DNA from: Lichenifustis flavocetrariae
GTDB lineage: Bacteria > Pseudomonadota > Alphaproteobacteria > Rhizobiales > Beijerinckiaceae
Assembly (NCBI RefSeq): GCF_026130545.1
Contig: NZ_JAMOIM010000019.1
Coordinates: 1 to 64,000, forward strand
Direction: 5' to 3'
DNA length: 64,000 nucleotides
Part shown: positions 7,406 to 17,007 of the stretch, piece after piece
Numbering within the stretch: position 1 is the first letter of the stretch
Layout of the letters: every line of letters starts with the position of its first letter
Translations under genes and position numbers: made by a program
Notes under the pieces: generated by a model
What the model saw: the letters and a program-made list of their open reading frames with translations, nothing else
Told to the model about the DNA's origin: nothing
Database searches by the model: none

Positions 7406-9148
7406 TCAGGACGCCTTGCGTCGAGGCGCCTGGCCTGTCGCCCTTCCGGGCCGCTTACCTGATCCGCCTGAGGCCAGGCTGCGGACGTTCGTGATCAAAT
7501 CGCCACCGAGACGGAATTGATCGACCAGCCGGGCCAACTCCGACGTCTCCTGTGCGAGCGTATGGCTCGCGGCCGTGGTCTGCTCCACCATGGCGGCGTT
7601 CTGTTGGGTCACCTGGTCCATCTGGTTCACGGCCGTATTGACCTCCTGCAGAGCCGTCGCCTGCTCCTGGGCCGAAGTCGCGATGCTCGACACGATCGTG
7701 CTGACCTCCGCCACCTGGACGACGATCTGTTCGAGAACGACCCCAGTCTGACCCACGAGCTTGACGCCTTCGTCCACCTGGCCGGCCGACGTCGAGATCA
7801 GCGCTTTGATTTCCTTGGCGGCTTCGGCCGAGCGCTGGGCCAGGGCGCGGACTTCGGAGGCCACGACCGCGAAGCCTCGGCCCGCCTCGCCGGCCCGCGC
7901 CGCCTCCACGCCCGCATTCAACGCAAGAAGGTTGGTCTGGAATGCGATCTCGTCGATGACGCCGATGATCTGGCCGATCTGTTGCGACGATCGTTCGATA
8001 TTGTGCATGGCGCCCACCGCTTGGCGCACCACAACCGACGAGGTCTCGGCGCTCTCCTTGGCGGTTCCGACGACCTGTCGGGCGTGCGCGGCGCCCTCGG
8101 AGGTCTTCTTGACCGTCGCCGTGATCTCGTCGAGTGCCGCAGCAGTCTCTTCGAGGCTCGCCGCCTGCTGCTCGGTGCGCCGTGACAGATCGTCGGACGA
8201 CGTGCGAATCTCCTCCGTCCCGTTGAGGATCGCACTAGAACCCTGCCGGACCTGCCGCATCGTCCCCTGCAGCGTGTCGAGAGCGCGATTGAAGTCTGTC
8301 CGCAGCATGTCGAGTTCGGGGATCAGCGCGTGGTCGATCCTCCGTTCGAGGTCGCCTTCCGCAAGAGCCGTCAAAGCGGCGCCGAGCTGCGCCACGCTCT
8401 CTATTCTCGCGGTCACATCGGTCGCGAACTTTACGACCTTTGTGACCTTGCCCTTTTCATCTAAGATCGGATTGTAAGATCCCTGAATCCAGACTTCATT
8501 TCCGCTCTTGCCAAGCCGTTTGTACTCGGCGGCCTGGTATTCGCCATTGCGAAGGCGCTCCCAGAAGTCTCGGTAGTCTTGACTGTCGCGAAACGCGGGT
8601 TCGACGAAGATGCTGTGCGACTTGCCCCGGACTTCATCCAGCGTGTAGCCCAGTAGGTTCAGAAAATTCGCGTTGGCGTTGAGGACGGTACCGTCGACCG
8701 TGAATTCGATCACGGCCTGAGATCGGCCAATGGCGGCGATCTGGGCGGTAAAGTCGAGGTTCAGCAGGCGCTCCTTGGCGTCCGCCCATTCCACGACGAA
8801 ACCCCTCCTCTTGCCACCCTTGAAGAGGGGGGTGACCAACAGGTCGAAGGTTCTCTTGCCGAGCCGGATGGTCGCCAGGTGGGGCTTTTCGAGCGTCGCA
8901 AGCATGTTGCGCTGATGCGCCGGATTTTTGTGGAAAATGTCGATGTTGCTGCCCACCAGCGCCGCCACGCTGAAATGAGGAAGCTCCTTCCTGAGCTCGG
9001 CTTCAGCCTCGCGCATCAGGGCTGTGAGCGAGTCATTCATGAAGGTGATCTTCAGGTCTTTATCGGCGACCATCACATTGGTTCGAAGCGCGTTGAGAAA
9101 CGGCGCGACTGTTGTGCTGACGGCTGAACCATTAAACGAATTGAACAT
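7406..9148 (-). CDS. Methyl-accepting chemotaxis protein with PAS domains, soluble
   Basis: A receptor of about 580 residues. Residues 1-115 form a PAS-like sensor ([20 protein letters not shown]). A second PAS ([25 protein letters not shown]) with a PAC-like end follows to about residue 265. Then comes a HAMP-like linker ([14 protein letters not shown]) and the MCP signalling domain with the hairpin tip [23 protein letters not shown]. No membrane segment is visible, so it should sense an intracellular cue, perhaps via heme or flavin in a PAS domain. The ATG at 9148 has GGAG seven bases upstream; the open frame extends to 9307. No che genes are nearby. Confidence 0.88.
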   Translation of the reverse strand: MFNSFNGSAVSTTVAPFLNALRTNVMVADKDLKITFMNDSLTALMREAEAELRKELPHFSVAALVGSNIDIFHKNPAHQRNMLATLEKPHLATIRLGKRTFDLLVTPLFKGGKRRGFVVEWADAKERLLNLDFTAQIAAIGRSQAVIEFTVDGTVLNANANFLNLLGYTLDEVRGKSHSIFVEPAFRDSQDYRDFWERLRNGEYQAAEYKRLGKSGNEVWIQGSYNPILDEKGKVTKVVKFATDVTARIESVAQLGAALTALAEGDLERRIDHALIPELDMLRTDFNRALDTLQGTMRQVRQGSSAILNGTEEIRTSSDDLSRRTEQQAASLEETAAALDEITATVKKTSEGAAHARQVVGTAKESAETSSVVVRQAVGAMHNIERSSQQIGQIIGVIDEIAFQTNLLALNAGVEAARAGEAGRGFAVVASEVRALAQRSAEAAKEIKALISTSAGQVDEGVKLVGQTGVVLEQIVVQVAEVSTIVSSIATSAQEQATALQEVNTAVNQMDQVTQQNAAMVEQTTAASHTLAQETSELARLVDQFRLGGDLITNVRSLASGGSGKRPGRATGQAPRRKAS

Positions 9149-9687
9149 CGCGTCGCTCCACCGCAATTTAGCCGGTGCATAGAAATTTCTGAGAGACCGA
9201 TGTCTCCACTGATCACGGCGCCGTGAGACTGGGCATGGAAATGCTAAGCGAGTCTTAGCTGGATCGATCGAAGGGCTTCCATTCGGGCCATTGGAGCCAC
9301 GTGGCAAAGTATCAAGGAATAATAAGATCGATATTATCGGAACAGAACCGCCACTTCCGTCTTGCGGAAGGTGAATAGATTAATGGAAATTTGTATTCCG
9401 AAAGGGAAAAGATGACATCGTGTCAGGTTTTCCCTTCTCATAGTCAGGCGACGTCGATATTGTGGAATTATCGGCGTCTAAATTCTGGTTTTGACAAGAA
9501 TTTTGACATCCTTATGCTACTACTCTGGTCACTCGAATGATTAATGACCGAAAATGCATCTGCATTCCTATTTGCATCTACATCACCAGAACCAATATCC
9601 TCTTAATATAGAAGATGTCTATTGGCAGGTTCATACGTTTAAAATTCAGAAGAACAAATAAACGCCTTCGCAGAGTAAATTCCGGTC
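9149..9687. other. AT-rich intergenic region, no gene seen
   Basis: The region between the chemoreceptor start and the histidine-kinase remnant is clearly AT-richer than the flanks, especially 9300-9680. It probably holds the promoters for both genes. No coding frame with family-like sequence was found. Confidence 0.4.
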
Positions 9688-10117
9688 ATGTTTCGGTTCA
9701 CATTTTCTGGCCGGGGCTCACAGGCTGTTGTCTACGCTCTCAACCATTCGCTCGCGATCATCGAATTCGACCTGAGCAGCACGGTCCTCTCAGCCAATGC
9801 GAATTTCTGCGCTGTCCTCGGCTACGACCTGTCCGAGATCAAGGGAGGCTCACAATCGAAGGCGAACATCGCTACTTCGCGATCAGCAAGGCCCGATGGA
9901 AAGGCGCAGCCAGTTCGGCGCTCGGGGTCGTGGATATTGCGCGCGATGTCACCGAACAGCGACTTCTCGCGGAAGAGCGGCGGGCGATCGCGAAGCGTTT
10001 TATGAGCGCTCAGGAGCAGGAGCGGCTCCGGATCGCGAGGAACCTGCACGATCAGGTCGACCAGGACCTCACGGCTTTATTCCTGGGACTAGCTTGCCTT
10101 GAAAGCGTTGTGTCAGA
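9688..10117 (+). pseudogene. PAS-histidine kinase remnant, interrupted by an IS3-family element
   Basis: The frame from 9688 encodes a PAS domain (SLAIIEFDLSSTVLSANANF) up to LSEIKG near 9845. It then shifts frame, with loss of the middle of the PAS domain, into EGEHRYFAISKARW, a PAC end (VVDIARDVTEQ), and a HisKA_3 dimerisation helix with the phospho-acceptor box RIARNLHDQVDQDLTALFLG. The ATPase domain is missing. The left inverted repeat of the IS begins at 10118, inside the kinase frame. The PAS segment resembles that of the neighbouring chemoreceptor. Confidence 0.75.
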
Positions 10118-10144
10118 TGTCCGCCGTCAGGGCTCATGAGACAG
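10118..10144 (+). repeat. Left inverted repeat of the IS3-family element
   Basis: This end begins TGTCCGCCGTCAGGG and ends AGACAG. It matches the reverse complement of 11657-11683 in its outer 14 bases with one mismatch, and again in the inner GACAG. Confidence 0.75.
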
Positions 10145-10202
10145 ACTGAGGGGTTTCGACGAGGGAGGGTTTCTGGCGCATCGTAGCCCTTAAGGAGCGA
10201 AG

Positions 10203-10577
10203 ATGAGCCAGAAAACCGGTCAGGCAAAGCCACCAGCCGAGACGGTGGTCAAGGAGATCCGCCGCGCGACACGGAAGCACTATTCGGCCGAGGAGAAGAT
10301 CCGCATCGTGCTGGAAGGCTTGCGGGGCGAGGACAGCATAGCGGAGCTGTGCCGGCGCGAAGGCCTTGGATCGAACATCTCCTATCGATGGTCGAAAGAC
10401 TTCCTGGAAGCCGGCAAGAAGCGCCTTGCTGGCGATGCCGTGCGCGAGGCGACCTTGGACGAGGTGAAGGGGCTGCGCCGCGAGTCACTGGCCCTCAAGG
10501 AGGCCGTTGCCGATCTCACGCTGGAAAACCGGCTGCTCAAAAAAAGCGTGACCGGCAGTGGGGACGACGACGCATGA
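10203..10577 (+). CDS. IS3-family transposase OrfA
   Basis: A 124-residue helix-turn-helix protein of the IS3 OrfA type: KHYSAEEKIRIVLEGLRGE, IAELCRREGL and NISYRWSKDFLEAGKKRL form the HTH. A C-terminal leucine-zipper-like helix runs to ENRLLKKS. It would bind the IS ends and, after a -1 frameshift, be joined to OrfB. The frame is intact, but its partner is broken. Confidence 0.88.
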   Translation: MSQKTGQAKPPAETVVKEIRRATRKHYSAEEKIRIVLEGLRGEDSIAELCRREGLGSNISYRWSKDFLEAGKKRLAGDAVREATLDEVKGLRRESLALKEAVADLTLENRLLKKSVTGSGDDDA

Positions 10578-11611
10578 GGTACCCGGCGTCCGAAAAGGTC
10601 GAGATCATCCGCTTGGTTGAGCAATCGCACCTGCCGGTCCGGCGCACCTTGGAGATGATCGGCGTCCCGCGGGCCACGTGTCTACCGTTGGTATGATCTC
10701 TACCAGACGGGCGGGCCCGAGGCGCTGGAAGACCGCTCGCCTCGGCCGAGCCGGGTGTGGAACCGCATCCCGGACCCGATCCGCGACAAGCTCGTCCGCC
10801 TCGCCCTGGAACAGCCGGAACTGTCGCCGCGCGAGCTGGCGGTGCGCTTCACTGACACGGGACAAGCTACTTCGTGTCAGAAGCTTCGGTGTACCGCCTG
10901 CTCAAAGCCCATGACCTCATCACCAGTCCGGCCTTCATCGTCATGAAGGCCGCCGATGAGTTCAAGAACAAGACCACGGCACCGAACCCGATCTGGCAGA
11001 CCGACTTCACTTACCTCAAGGTGGCTGGGTGGGGCGAAGCGCGCCAGGGGCCACGACCTGCGTAGCAGGTTGGGGTGGCACGCGGAGGGTGGTTCTACCT
11101 ATCGACTGTCCTGGACGACTTCTCGCGGCTCACATCGTGGCCTGGAAGCTCTGCACCACCATGGCGGCCAGCGACGTCACCGATACCCTGAACCTGGCTC
11201 TGCAGGCGTCAGGGCTCGAGCAGGTCGCCGTCGTGCATCGGCCCAGGCTCCTGTCCGACAACGGGCCGTGTTACGTATCGGGCGAGCTGGCGCAATGGCT
11301 CGAACGGGAACGCATGCGGCACATCCGGGGCGCCCCGTTCCACCCCAGGACACAAGGCAAGATCGAGCGTTGGCATCAAACGCTCAAGAACCGCATCCTG
11401 CTCGAAAACGACTATCTGCCGGGCGATCTGGAGGCCGAGATCGCGACCTTCGTCGACCACTACAACACCCGACGCTATCACGAGCCTGGACAATCTCACG
11501 CCCACCGACGTCTACACGGGACGCGGCGACGCCATCCGGCTCGAGCGCCAACGCATCAAGCGGCAAACCCTTCTCCATCGCCGCTTGCAGCACATCCAAC
11601 ACGCCGCGTAA
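10574..11611 (+). pseudogene. IS3-family transposase OrfB, multiple frameshifts
   Basis: OrfB starts at the ATG overlapping the orfA stop (EKVEIIRLVEQSHLPVRRTL). The family sequence then jumps between frames near 10685, 10865, 11060, 11120 and 11485. The catalytic DDE core can still be traced: WQTDFTYLK (first Asp), LLSDNGPCYVSGEL (second Asp) and QGKIERWHQTLKNR (Glu). The original stop is at 11609-11611 after the LLHRRLQHIQHAA tail. At least four indels make it non-functional. Confidence 0.85.
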
Positions 11612-11656
11612 CATCAACACAGCTGCGCCAGACCCACCCTTCGTTCACGCCGCAAG

Positions 11657-11683
11657 CTGTCCCAAAAAGCCTGACGACGGACA
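11657..11683 (-). repeat. Right inverted repeat of the IS3-family element
   Basis: The reverse complement reads TGTCCGTCGTCAGGC and ends in GGGACAG, mirroring the left end at 10118-10144. Beyond it, 11684-11874 contains no recognisable gene. Confidence 0.75.
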
Positions 11684-11874
11684 GTTGGACGTGAAGAGCG
11701 GTGACCTTCTCGGCAACTTCCCGCAAGGCCTGAGCCACCTCGCCCTGATCCACGCAGCCGTTCAGCTGCGGGCCGGTAACGGCTTCAGCCGCTGAGCAAG
11801 AGCGTCTTCCGCCCGACTTTGTTCACGAGTGGCTCTACGTCAGGAAGACATACGTCGGAGATGGAAGTCGAAGC

Positions 11875-12927
11875 CTACACGGATGCGATCTCGACATCGT
11901 CATAGCCCTTGAGCCGATAGACCAGCATCGAGACGATCCAGCTCACGATGAACACGGCGACGATCACGTAGCCGATCATGCCGAAATTATCGTTCAGGGC
12001 TCCGATGATGTCCCACACACCACCTTGAAGCTGAAGCCTGTCGACCATCATGCCAAGAGCTTCGATGCCACCAACAAGGAGCGCCACAACAACCGAGACG
12101 GCCGTGATCGTCATGTTATAGTAGAGCTTGCGGACCGGCTTGACGAAGGCCCAGTTATAGGCGCCGAGCATCAATACGCTGTCGGTGGCGTCGAGAAGCG
12201 ACATGCCCGCGGTAAACAGGGCAGGGAACACCAGGATCGTCCAGATCGACAGGCCCTGCGCGGCTTGGCTCGCCGAAATGCCGAGCAGGCCCACTTCGGT
12301 CGCCGTGTCGAATCCGAGCCCGAACAGGAGCCCAAGCGGATACATGTGCCAGGAGCGGCGAACCACGCCAAACAGCGGCCTGAAGATCCGGGCGAGGAGA
12401 CCGCCTCCCGCCAGCATGCTGTCGAGATCCTGTTCGACAAGTCGGCCGCCGTTTTTCACCTTTCGGAACGTGCGATAGACCGACATGAGGATGAGGATGT
12501 TGGCCACCGCGACGATCAACAGAAAGAATGCGGAGATCGACGTGCCGATGACGCCGCCCACCACCCTGAACGCATCAAATCGCTCCTGAAGCGTCACCGT
12601 CAGCGCGGCGATGGTGACCGTGAGCGCGACAACGATCGAGGAATGGCCAAGGGAAAAGAAGAACCCGACCGAGATCGGCTTCTTGCCGTTCTGCATCAGC
12701 TTCCGGGTGACATTGTCGATCGCGGCGATGTGATCCGCGTCAAAGGCATGCCGGAGCCCGAAACTGTAGGCCACAAAGGCGGTGCCGATCAGGACCGGGA
12801 AACGATGAAAGGCCACCAGGGCCCAGACCCACGCGCCGAGATTCGCCGTGATCAGGATCGCATACATCGCGGCCACCTTGCCGGGCACCCCGACCGCCTC
12901 ATCGTCGAACACCCGCCAAAATCTCAT
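11875..12927 (-). CDS. NiCoT family nickel/cobalt transporter (HoxN/NixA type)
   Basis: A 350-residue inner-membrane permease with about eight hydrophobic segments. The NiCoT signature RHAFDADHIAAIDN lies at residues 59-72, and the second signature LGHSSIVV and FGLGFDTATEV follow. Proteins of this family import Ni2+ (or Co2+) with high affinity. The start overlaps the larB stop (ATGA), so it is the last gene of the larC-larE-larB operon. It very likely supplies nickel for the pincer cofactor these enzymes build. Confidence 0.93.
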   Translation of the reverse strand: MRFWRVFDDEAVGVPGKVAAMYAILITANLGAWVWALVAFHRFPVLIGTAFVAYSFGLRHAFDADHIAAIDNVTRKLMQNGKKPISVGFFFSLGHSSIVVALTVTIAALTVTLQERFDAFRVVGGVIGTSISAFFLLIVAVANILILMSVYRTFRKVKNGGRLVEQDLDSMLAGGGLLARIFRPLFGVVRRSWHMYPLGLLFGLGFDTATEVGLLGISASQAAQGLSIWTILVFPALFTAGMSLLDATDSVLMLGAYNWAFVKPVRKLYYNMTITAVSVVVALLVGGIEALGMMVDRLQLQGGVWDIIGALNDNFGMIGYVIVAVFIVSWIVSMLVYRLKGYDDVEIASV

Positions 12928-13646
12928 GAAGCAAGATCCGTTCGTTCAGACTGATGATGATCACCACCGGTCTTGGCCGCCGGGCGCTCAGATGCACGAA
13001 GCATGTTCATGATCCGCAAAGCCGCGCAGGCCGCGCCGTAGCCGTTGTCGATGTTCATGATCGGAACACCGGGCGCGCAACTTGCCAACCCCGCATGAAG
13101 GGCCGTGGTGCCGCCGGCCGCGACGCCGTAGCCCACGGACGTCGGCAGGCCGATCACGGCACTCGACACGAGACCGCCCACGACGCTGATCAGCGCCGCG
13201 TCCATGCCAGCCGCGACGATGACCACCGGTGCCTGCCGGATCTCCTCGATGCGGTCGAGCAGGCGCCAAAGGCCGGCCACCCCAACATCCGTGAAGGTTT
13301 GGTGCGCCTGGCCGTTGAAGCCGAGCGTCCGCGCCGCCTCACGGCCCATCGGGACATCGGAGGTCCCGGCCATGACGATCGCTACGGCGGGCCCAGGCTC
13401 CTGTGACCGTGGCCGCCCGAGGATGGCAGTACGCGACATGGGATCATAATCGAGCGCGTTTCGCTGCTCGGGCGGGAGGGCCGCGAACTTATCGGGGTCG
13501 AGCCGGGTCAGCAGCAGGCCGGTTACCCCTTGGCGCACACCCGCCACGATGGCGGCAACCTGTTCAGCGCTTTTTCCGGCGCAGAACACGGCCTCGTCCA
13601 GCCCGATGCGCGACCGGCGCTCGAAGTCGAAGTTGTAGTCCGCCAT
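12924..13646 (-). CDS. larB: Pyridinium-3,5-biscarboxylic acid mononucleotide synthase LarB
   Basis: LarB carboxylates and hydrolyses nicotinic acid adenine dinucleotide to start synthesis of the nickel-pincer nucleotide cofactor. The 240-residue protein shows the N-terminal LarB region (FDFERRSRIGLDEAVFCAGKS). It then has a PurE-like (AIR carboxylase) domain: VIVAAGMDAALISVVGGLV, PTSVGYGVAAGGTTALHAGLASCAPG and NIDNGYGAACAALRI. Its ATG overlaps the larE stop by one base. Length and blocks match the family well. Confidence 0.93.
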   Translation of the reverse strand: MADYNFDFERRSRIGLDEAVFCAGKSAEQVAAIVAGVRQGVTGLLLTRLDPDKFAALPPEQRNALDYDPMSRTAILGRPRSQEPGPAVAIVMAGTSDVPMGREAARTLGFNGQAHQTFTDVGVAGLWRLLDRIEEIRQAPVVIVAAGMDAALISVVGGLVSSAVIGLPTSVGYGVAAGGTTALHAGLASCAPGVPIMNIDNGYGAACAALRIMNMLRASERPAAKTGGDHHQSERTDLAS

Positions 13647-14464
13647 CAGGCAATGCCATGCAGGAAGGCGCTGCCGTTCCGGTAGACCGCGAATACGAGA
13701 TCGGCGGTTGCGGCCTCTCCGGCGAAGAGATCCGCCACCTGCGCCCGGACCGCGGCCTCCCGGCTGCCCGTGACAGCCTTCAGGGTTTCGGGGTCGAGTT
13801 CGATGACGACACCGGTGCGCCGCACGCGGCAGCGGATCGTGCCTCTGGGAAAATCCTCGGCGAGCCGGCGTTCTACCGCGTGGATCGCCTTCAGGATGTC
13901 GGCACGAATGGGAATGCCGGTCTCGACACGGCTCGACAAACAGGGCGCGGCCGGCAACTCAGCAAGGTCTCCGAGACCGGCCGCTCGGGCGAGGCGTCGC
14001 ACCCCCGCCTTGTCGACCTGCGCTTCAAGATAGGGATGGCGGACATCGTTGTTCCGAGCGGCGTCGAGTCCGGGCCGATATTCCCCAAGGTCGTTGACAT
14101 TGGCGCCGGAGACGATCTGCGCCGTCGTGTGACGCGCGATGCTGCCGTAGAGATTGGTCTTGCAGAAAAAGCAGCGATTGACCGGGTTGGCGCGATAATC
14201 CGCGTCGTCGAACTCCCCGGCGTCGATCACATCGAGCCGCCAACCCTGCTCGGAGGCTATCCGCTCTACCCGGGCCGTCGCGTCACCCGGAACCGCCGGC
14301 GAGACGGCATGGAACATGATCACGCGTTCAGGAGCGTGTGCATGGGCGAGCGTGGCTAAGGTCAGACTATCGATGCCGCCACTCACCGCGACCGCGATCT
14401 CCCGATCGATATCGTCGAGGGTGGCGCGCAGCCGGTCCGCTTCGGTGTCCGTATCCATGGCCAT
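13646..14464 (-). CDS. larE: ATP-dependent sulfur transferase LarE
   Basis: LarE adenylates the LarB product and inserts sulfur into it. The PP-loop SGGIDS is at residues 28-33. Cysteines 98 and 101 (NRCFFCK) and Cys175 in PCLSSR are present. Cys175 occupies the position of the sacrificial cysteine of the lactobacillar enzyme. With three cysteines this protein could instead carry an iron-sulfur cluster as sulfur carrier, as known for some LarE proteins, but this is inference. It lies between larC and larB, five bases after the larC stop, with a GAGG ribosome site. Confidence 0.93.
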   Translation of the reverse strand: MAMDTDTEADRLRATLDDIDREIAVAVSGGIDSLTLATLAHAHAPERVIMFHAVSPAVPGDATARVERIASEQGWRLDVIDAGEFDDADYRANPVNRCFFCKTNLYGSIARHTTAQIVSGANVNDLGEYRPGLDAARNNDVRHPYLEAQVDKAGVRRLARAAGLGDLAELPAAPCLSSRVETGIPIRADILKAIHAVERRLAEDFPRGTIRCRVRRTGVVIELDPETLKAVTGSREAAVRAQVADLFAGEAATADLVFAVYRNGSAFLHGIA

Positions 14465-14468
14465 GTCC

Positions 14469-15770
14469 CTAACCTCGCTTTGACGTCTGGGCCAGACGGG
14501 TCAACGCGGCGGCCTCGCCCGCACGCCGCAACGCCGTACGCGCCACATGGCCCGGCTCGGCCGCGACATCACCCGCCTCGGTCTTGCCCGTGACGCTCCC
14601 GTCCGGGCGCGTCACGGCCTTGACATGCATCGCCCGTCCCCCGACGTCGACCTCCTCGAAGCGACGCACCAAGGCCACGCCTTGGACAATATTATGCCGA
14701 AGCCCGATCGTGGTGGTCTCCGTGAAGCAAGCCGCGATCGCGTCGTCGAGCCGTTCGGGTGCCACCAAGACCTGCACATGCGTGGCGAGGCGCCCCTTCT
14801 TGCCAAACGCGACGCTCTGCAGAACGTCGTGGACACCATCAAGCGCCCGCAAATGGTCGAGGCCATGGGTCAGATCCTCGGCCGACTGGTCGTCGACCTC
14901 GAAGGTGATGACGCAGAGTTGCCGGTGCGCGTAGTCGAAAGCCCCGGCAACCGCCTCGGCCTCGTCGAACGCCAGAACCCGGAGGCAGTTGCTCAGCCCC
15001 CGTAGAACCCGCGTTCCGAAACCCGTTCCGGTTGCCCGCAACCTTCGGGCACCGTTCACCGCGGGCGCATGCGAGGCCAGCAGATATCGCGCGATGGCGG
15101 CGCCGGTGGGGGTCACTCGTTCTCCCGCGATCCCATCGTCGATCGTCTCAAGCCCGCGCAGCAGCAGCGCCGTGGCTGGGGCCGGGACGGGCAGCAGGCC
15201 ATGCGCCGTTCGAACTCGGCCGCCGCCGAGCGGCAGGGGTGCGCTGGTCCATCGCGTCGCGTCGAGACGCGTGATGAGAAGTGCCGCTGCCACGATATCA
15301 ATAATGGAATCGACCGCGCCGACCTCGTGGAACGTCACCGCATCTTCCGCCACGCCATGAACCTCCGCTTCGGCCTGTGCCAGAAGTGCGAAGATCCCCA
15401 CCGCATGCCCGGTCACGGTTCGATCGAGTGCGGCGGATTCGATCTGCGAGCGGATTTCGCCCCAGGCGCGATGCGCACCGTGATGATGATGCGGCCCATG
15501 GTCGTCGTGCTCGTGCCGGTGGTGGTGCCCATGAGGATGATCGTGAGCATGGTCCGGCAGCGCATGAGCAGCTTCGGCCGCAACATTGAACCGATGACCA
15601 GTGAGGACGCCGTCCTGGTGAGGCACAAGCCTGCACGCCGCTTCAGAGCCAAGCTGCAGGGCTGCGACGGCGGCTTCCACCTCAGGCCAAAGATCAGGAA
15701 AAGCATCAAGGCAGGCGGCGACGAACATGTCGCCCGACCATCCCCCAAGCGGATCAACGTGTAACTGCAA
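14469..15770 (-). CDS. larC: Nickel insertion protein LarC (single-frame, full length)
   Basis: LarC is the CTP-dependent nickel insertase (cyclometallase) that completes the pincer cofactor. The N-terminus HVDPLGGWSGDMFVAACLDA is characteristic. A long His-rich stretch around residues 75-105 fits nickel storage, and the C-terminal LarC2 part ends in EAGDVAAEPGHVARTAL. Both halves are in one frame, unlike the programmed frameshift of the lactobacillar gene. I place the start at the TTG at 15770, which has GGAG seven bases upstream; a TTG at 15794 is the alternative. First gene of the larC-larE-larB-nickel transporter operon; larA is absent from the window. Confidence 0.92.
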   Translation of the reverse strand: MQLHVDPLGGWSGDMFVAACLDAFPDLWPEVEAAVAALQLGSEAACRLVPHQDGVLTGHRFNVAAEAAHALPDHAHDHPHGHHHRHEHDDHGPHHHHGAHRAWGEIRSQIESAALDRTVTGHAVGIFALLAQAEAEVHGVAEDAVTFHEVGAVDSIIDIVAAALLITRLDATRWTSAPLPLGGGRVRTAHGLLPVPAPATALLLRGLETIDDGIAGERVTPTGAAIARYLLASHAPAVNGARRLRATGTGFGTRVLRGLSNCLRVLAFDEAEAVAGAFDYAHRQLCVITFEVDDQSAEDLTHGLDHLRALDGVHDVLQSVAFGKKGRLATHVQVLVAPERLDDAIAACFTETTTIGLRHNIVQGVALVRRFEEVDVGGRAMHVKAVTRPDGSVTGKTEAGDVAAEPGHVARTALRRAGEAAALTRLAQTSKRG

Positions 15771-15908
15771 CGCCCGGCTCCAGACAGACCTCAAGCCTAC
15801 TTATAGTGGTCTGCGGCGTCTTGGACAGGCGCGGTGCGATGCCGCGAGCATGACTGCGTTTCGCGCGCTATGTTCCGGGACTGCGATTGCAAACCAAGGG
15901 AGCCCATC

Positions 15909-16976
15909 ATGGCAGCCTCACCCGTTTCGAATGGCGCTCTGCCGCCAGCCCTGCCGACGGGCCTCAACCGTCCCGCCGACCCTGCCAATCTGCCACTCAT
16001 CAGCCAGGCGGGCGAAATGCGCGGCGAAATGCTTTACCGCCCGCTGGGCCGCACCGGAGAGATGGTTTCAGCCATCGGGCTCGGCGGATTCCATATTGGA
16101 AAAAGCCGCCTCACCGATGAGGAATCGGTCAAGCTCATCCATGCCGCGATCGATCGGGGCATCACCTTCATGGACAATTGCTGGGATTATAACGAGGGCC
16201 GCAGCGAACTCCGGATGGGAGTTGCCCTCAATCAGGGCAACTACCGGGACAAGGTGATGCTCATGTCCAAGATGGACGGGCGTACGAAGCAGGAGGCGAT
16301 GGACCAGATCGACACGTCGCTCAAGCGCCTCCGCGTCGATTGCATCGACATCGTCCAGCACCATGAAATCCTGCGCTACGACGATCCCGACCGTATCTTC
16401 GCCGAAGGCGGGGCCATGGAGGCCTTCGTCGAGGCGAAACAAGCCGGGAAGCTCCGCTACATCGGTTTTACGGGTCACAAGGATCCGCGCATTCACCTGC
16501 AGATGCTCGATGTCGCGGCCGAGCATGGCTTTCACTTCGACACGGTGCAGATGCCGCTCAACGTCATGGACGCGCATTTCCGCTCATTCGCCCATCTTGT
16601 GCTGCCCTACCTCGTCGAGCACGGCATCGGCGTGCTGGCCATGAAGACATTCGGGGACGGCGTGATCCTGAAAAGCGACGCACCCATCAAGCCGATCGAG
16701 TATCTACACTATTCGCTCAACCTGCCGACCTCGGTCGTGATCACCGGCATCGAGAACCAGGCGAACCTCGACCAAGCCTTCGAGGCGGTCAGGACATTCA
16801 AGCCGATGGACAGGGCGACGATCGCCGAACTCCTGTCCCGCAGCGCCAGCTATGCGACCGCCGGCAAATACGAGCTGTTCAAGACGAGTTCGACCTTCGA
16901 CGGCACAGCCAAGAACAATGACTGGCTGGGCGAGGATGTCGAAGGCGTGAAGAAACTCGCGCCCGTCCTGGAATGA
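15909..16976 (+). CDS. Aldo/keto reductase
   Basis: A 355-residue NADPH-dependent aldo/keto reductase. The catalytic tetrad is visible as Asp and Tyr in DNCWDYNEGRSE, Lys in LMSKMDG and His in VQHHEI. The strand GLGGFHIGKS and the C-terminal cofactor region FKTSST are also present. A GGGAG sits before the ATG at 15909. It is divergent from larC with about 140 bp between them, so shared regulation with the nickel-pincer operon is possible. Substrate unknown. Confidence 0.85.
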   Translation: MAASPVSNGALPPALPTGLNRPADPANLPLISQAGEMRGEMLYRPLGRTGEMVSAIGLGGFHIGKSRLTDEESVKLIHAAIDRGITFMDNCWDYNEGRSELRMGVALNQGNYRDKVMLMSKMDGRTKQEAMDQIDTSLKRLRVDCIDIVQHHEILRYDDPDRIFAEGGAMEAFVEAKQAGKLRYIGFTGHKDPRIHLQMLDVAAEHGFHFDTVQMPLNVMDAHFRSFAHLVLPYLVEHGIGVLAMKTFGDGVILKSDAPIKPIEYLHYSLNLPTSVVITGIENQANLDQAFEAVRTFKPMDRATIAELLSRSASYATAGKYELFKTSSTFDGTAKNNDWLGEDVEGVKKLAPVLE

Positions 16977-16984
16977 TCATACGG

Positions 16985-17007
16985 CGGCCAGACATGTGAG
17001 CTGGCCG
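16985..17007. terminator. Hairpin between convergent aldo/keto reductase and clpS
   Basis: CGGCCAG (16985-16991) pairs with CTGGCCG (17001-17007) across a nine-base loop, directly after both convergent genes. There is no long T-run, so terminator strength is uncertain. Confidence 0.5.

Larger units (their letters stand above)
10118..11683 (+). mobile_element. IS3-family insertion sequence, decayed
   Basis: The element is bounded by imperfect 27-bp inverted repeats that both begin TGTCCG and share CGTCAGG and a terminal GACAG. It contains orfA and an out-of-frame orfB in the usual IS3 arrangement with an ATGA overlap. No clear target-site duplication is visible, and orfB carries several frameshifts, so it is an old, immobile copy. 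It interrupts a histidine-kinase gene. Confidence 0.8.

Noticed and set aside
12025-12954. 309-codon plus-strand open frame
   Set aside because: It is antisense to the nickel transporter and larB end, and its Arg/His/Asp-rich composition is that of a shadow frame.
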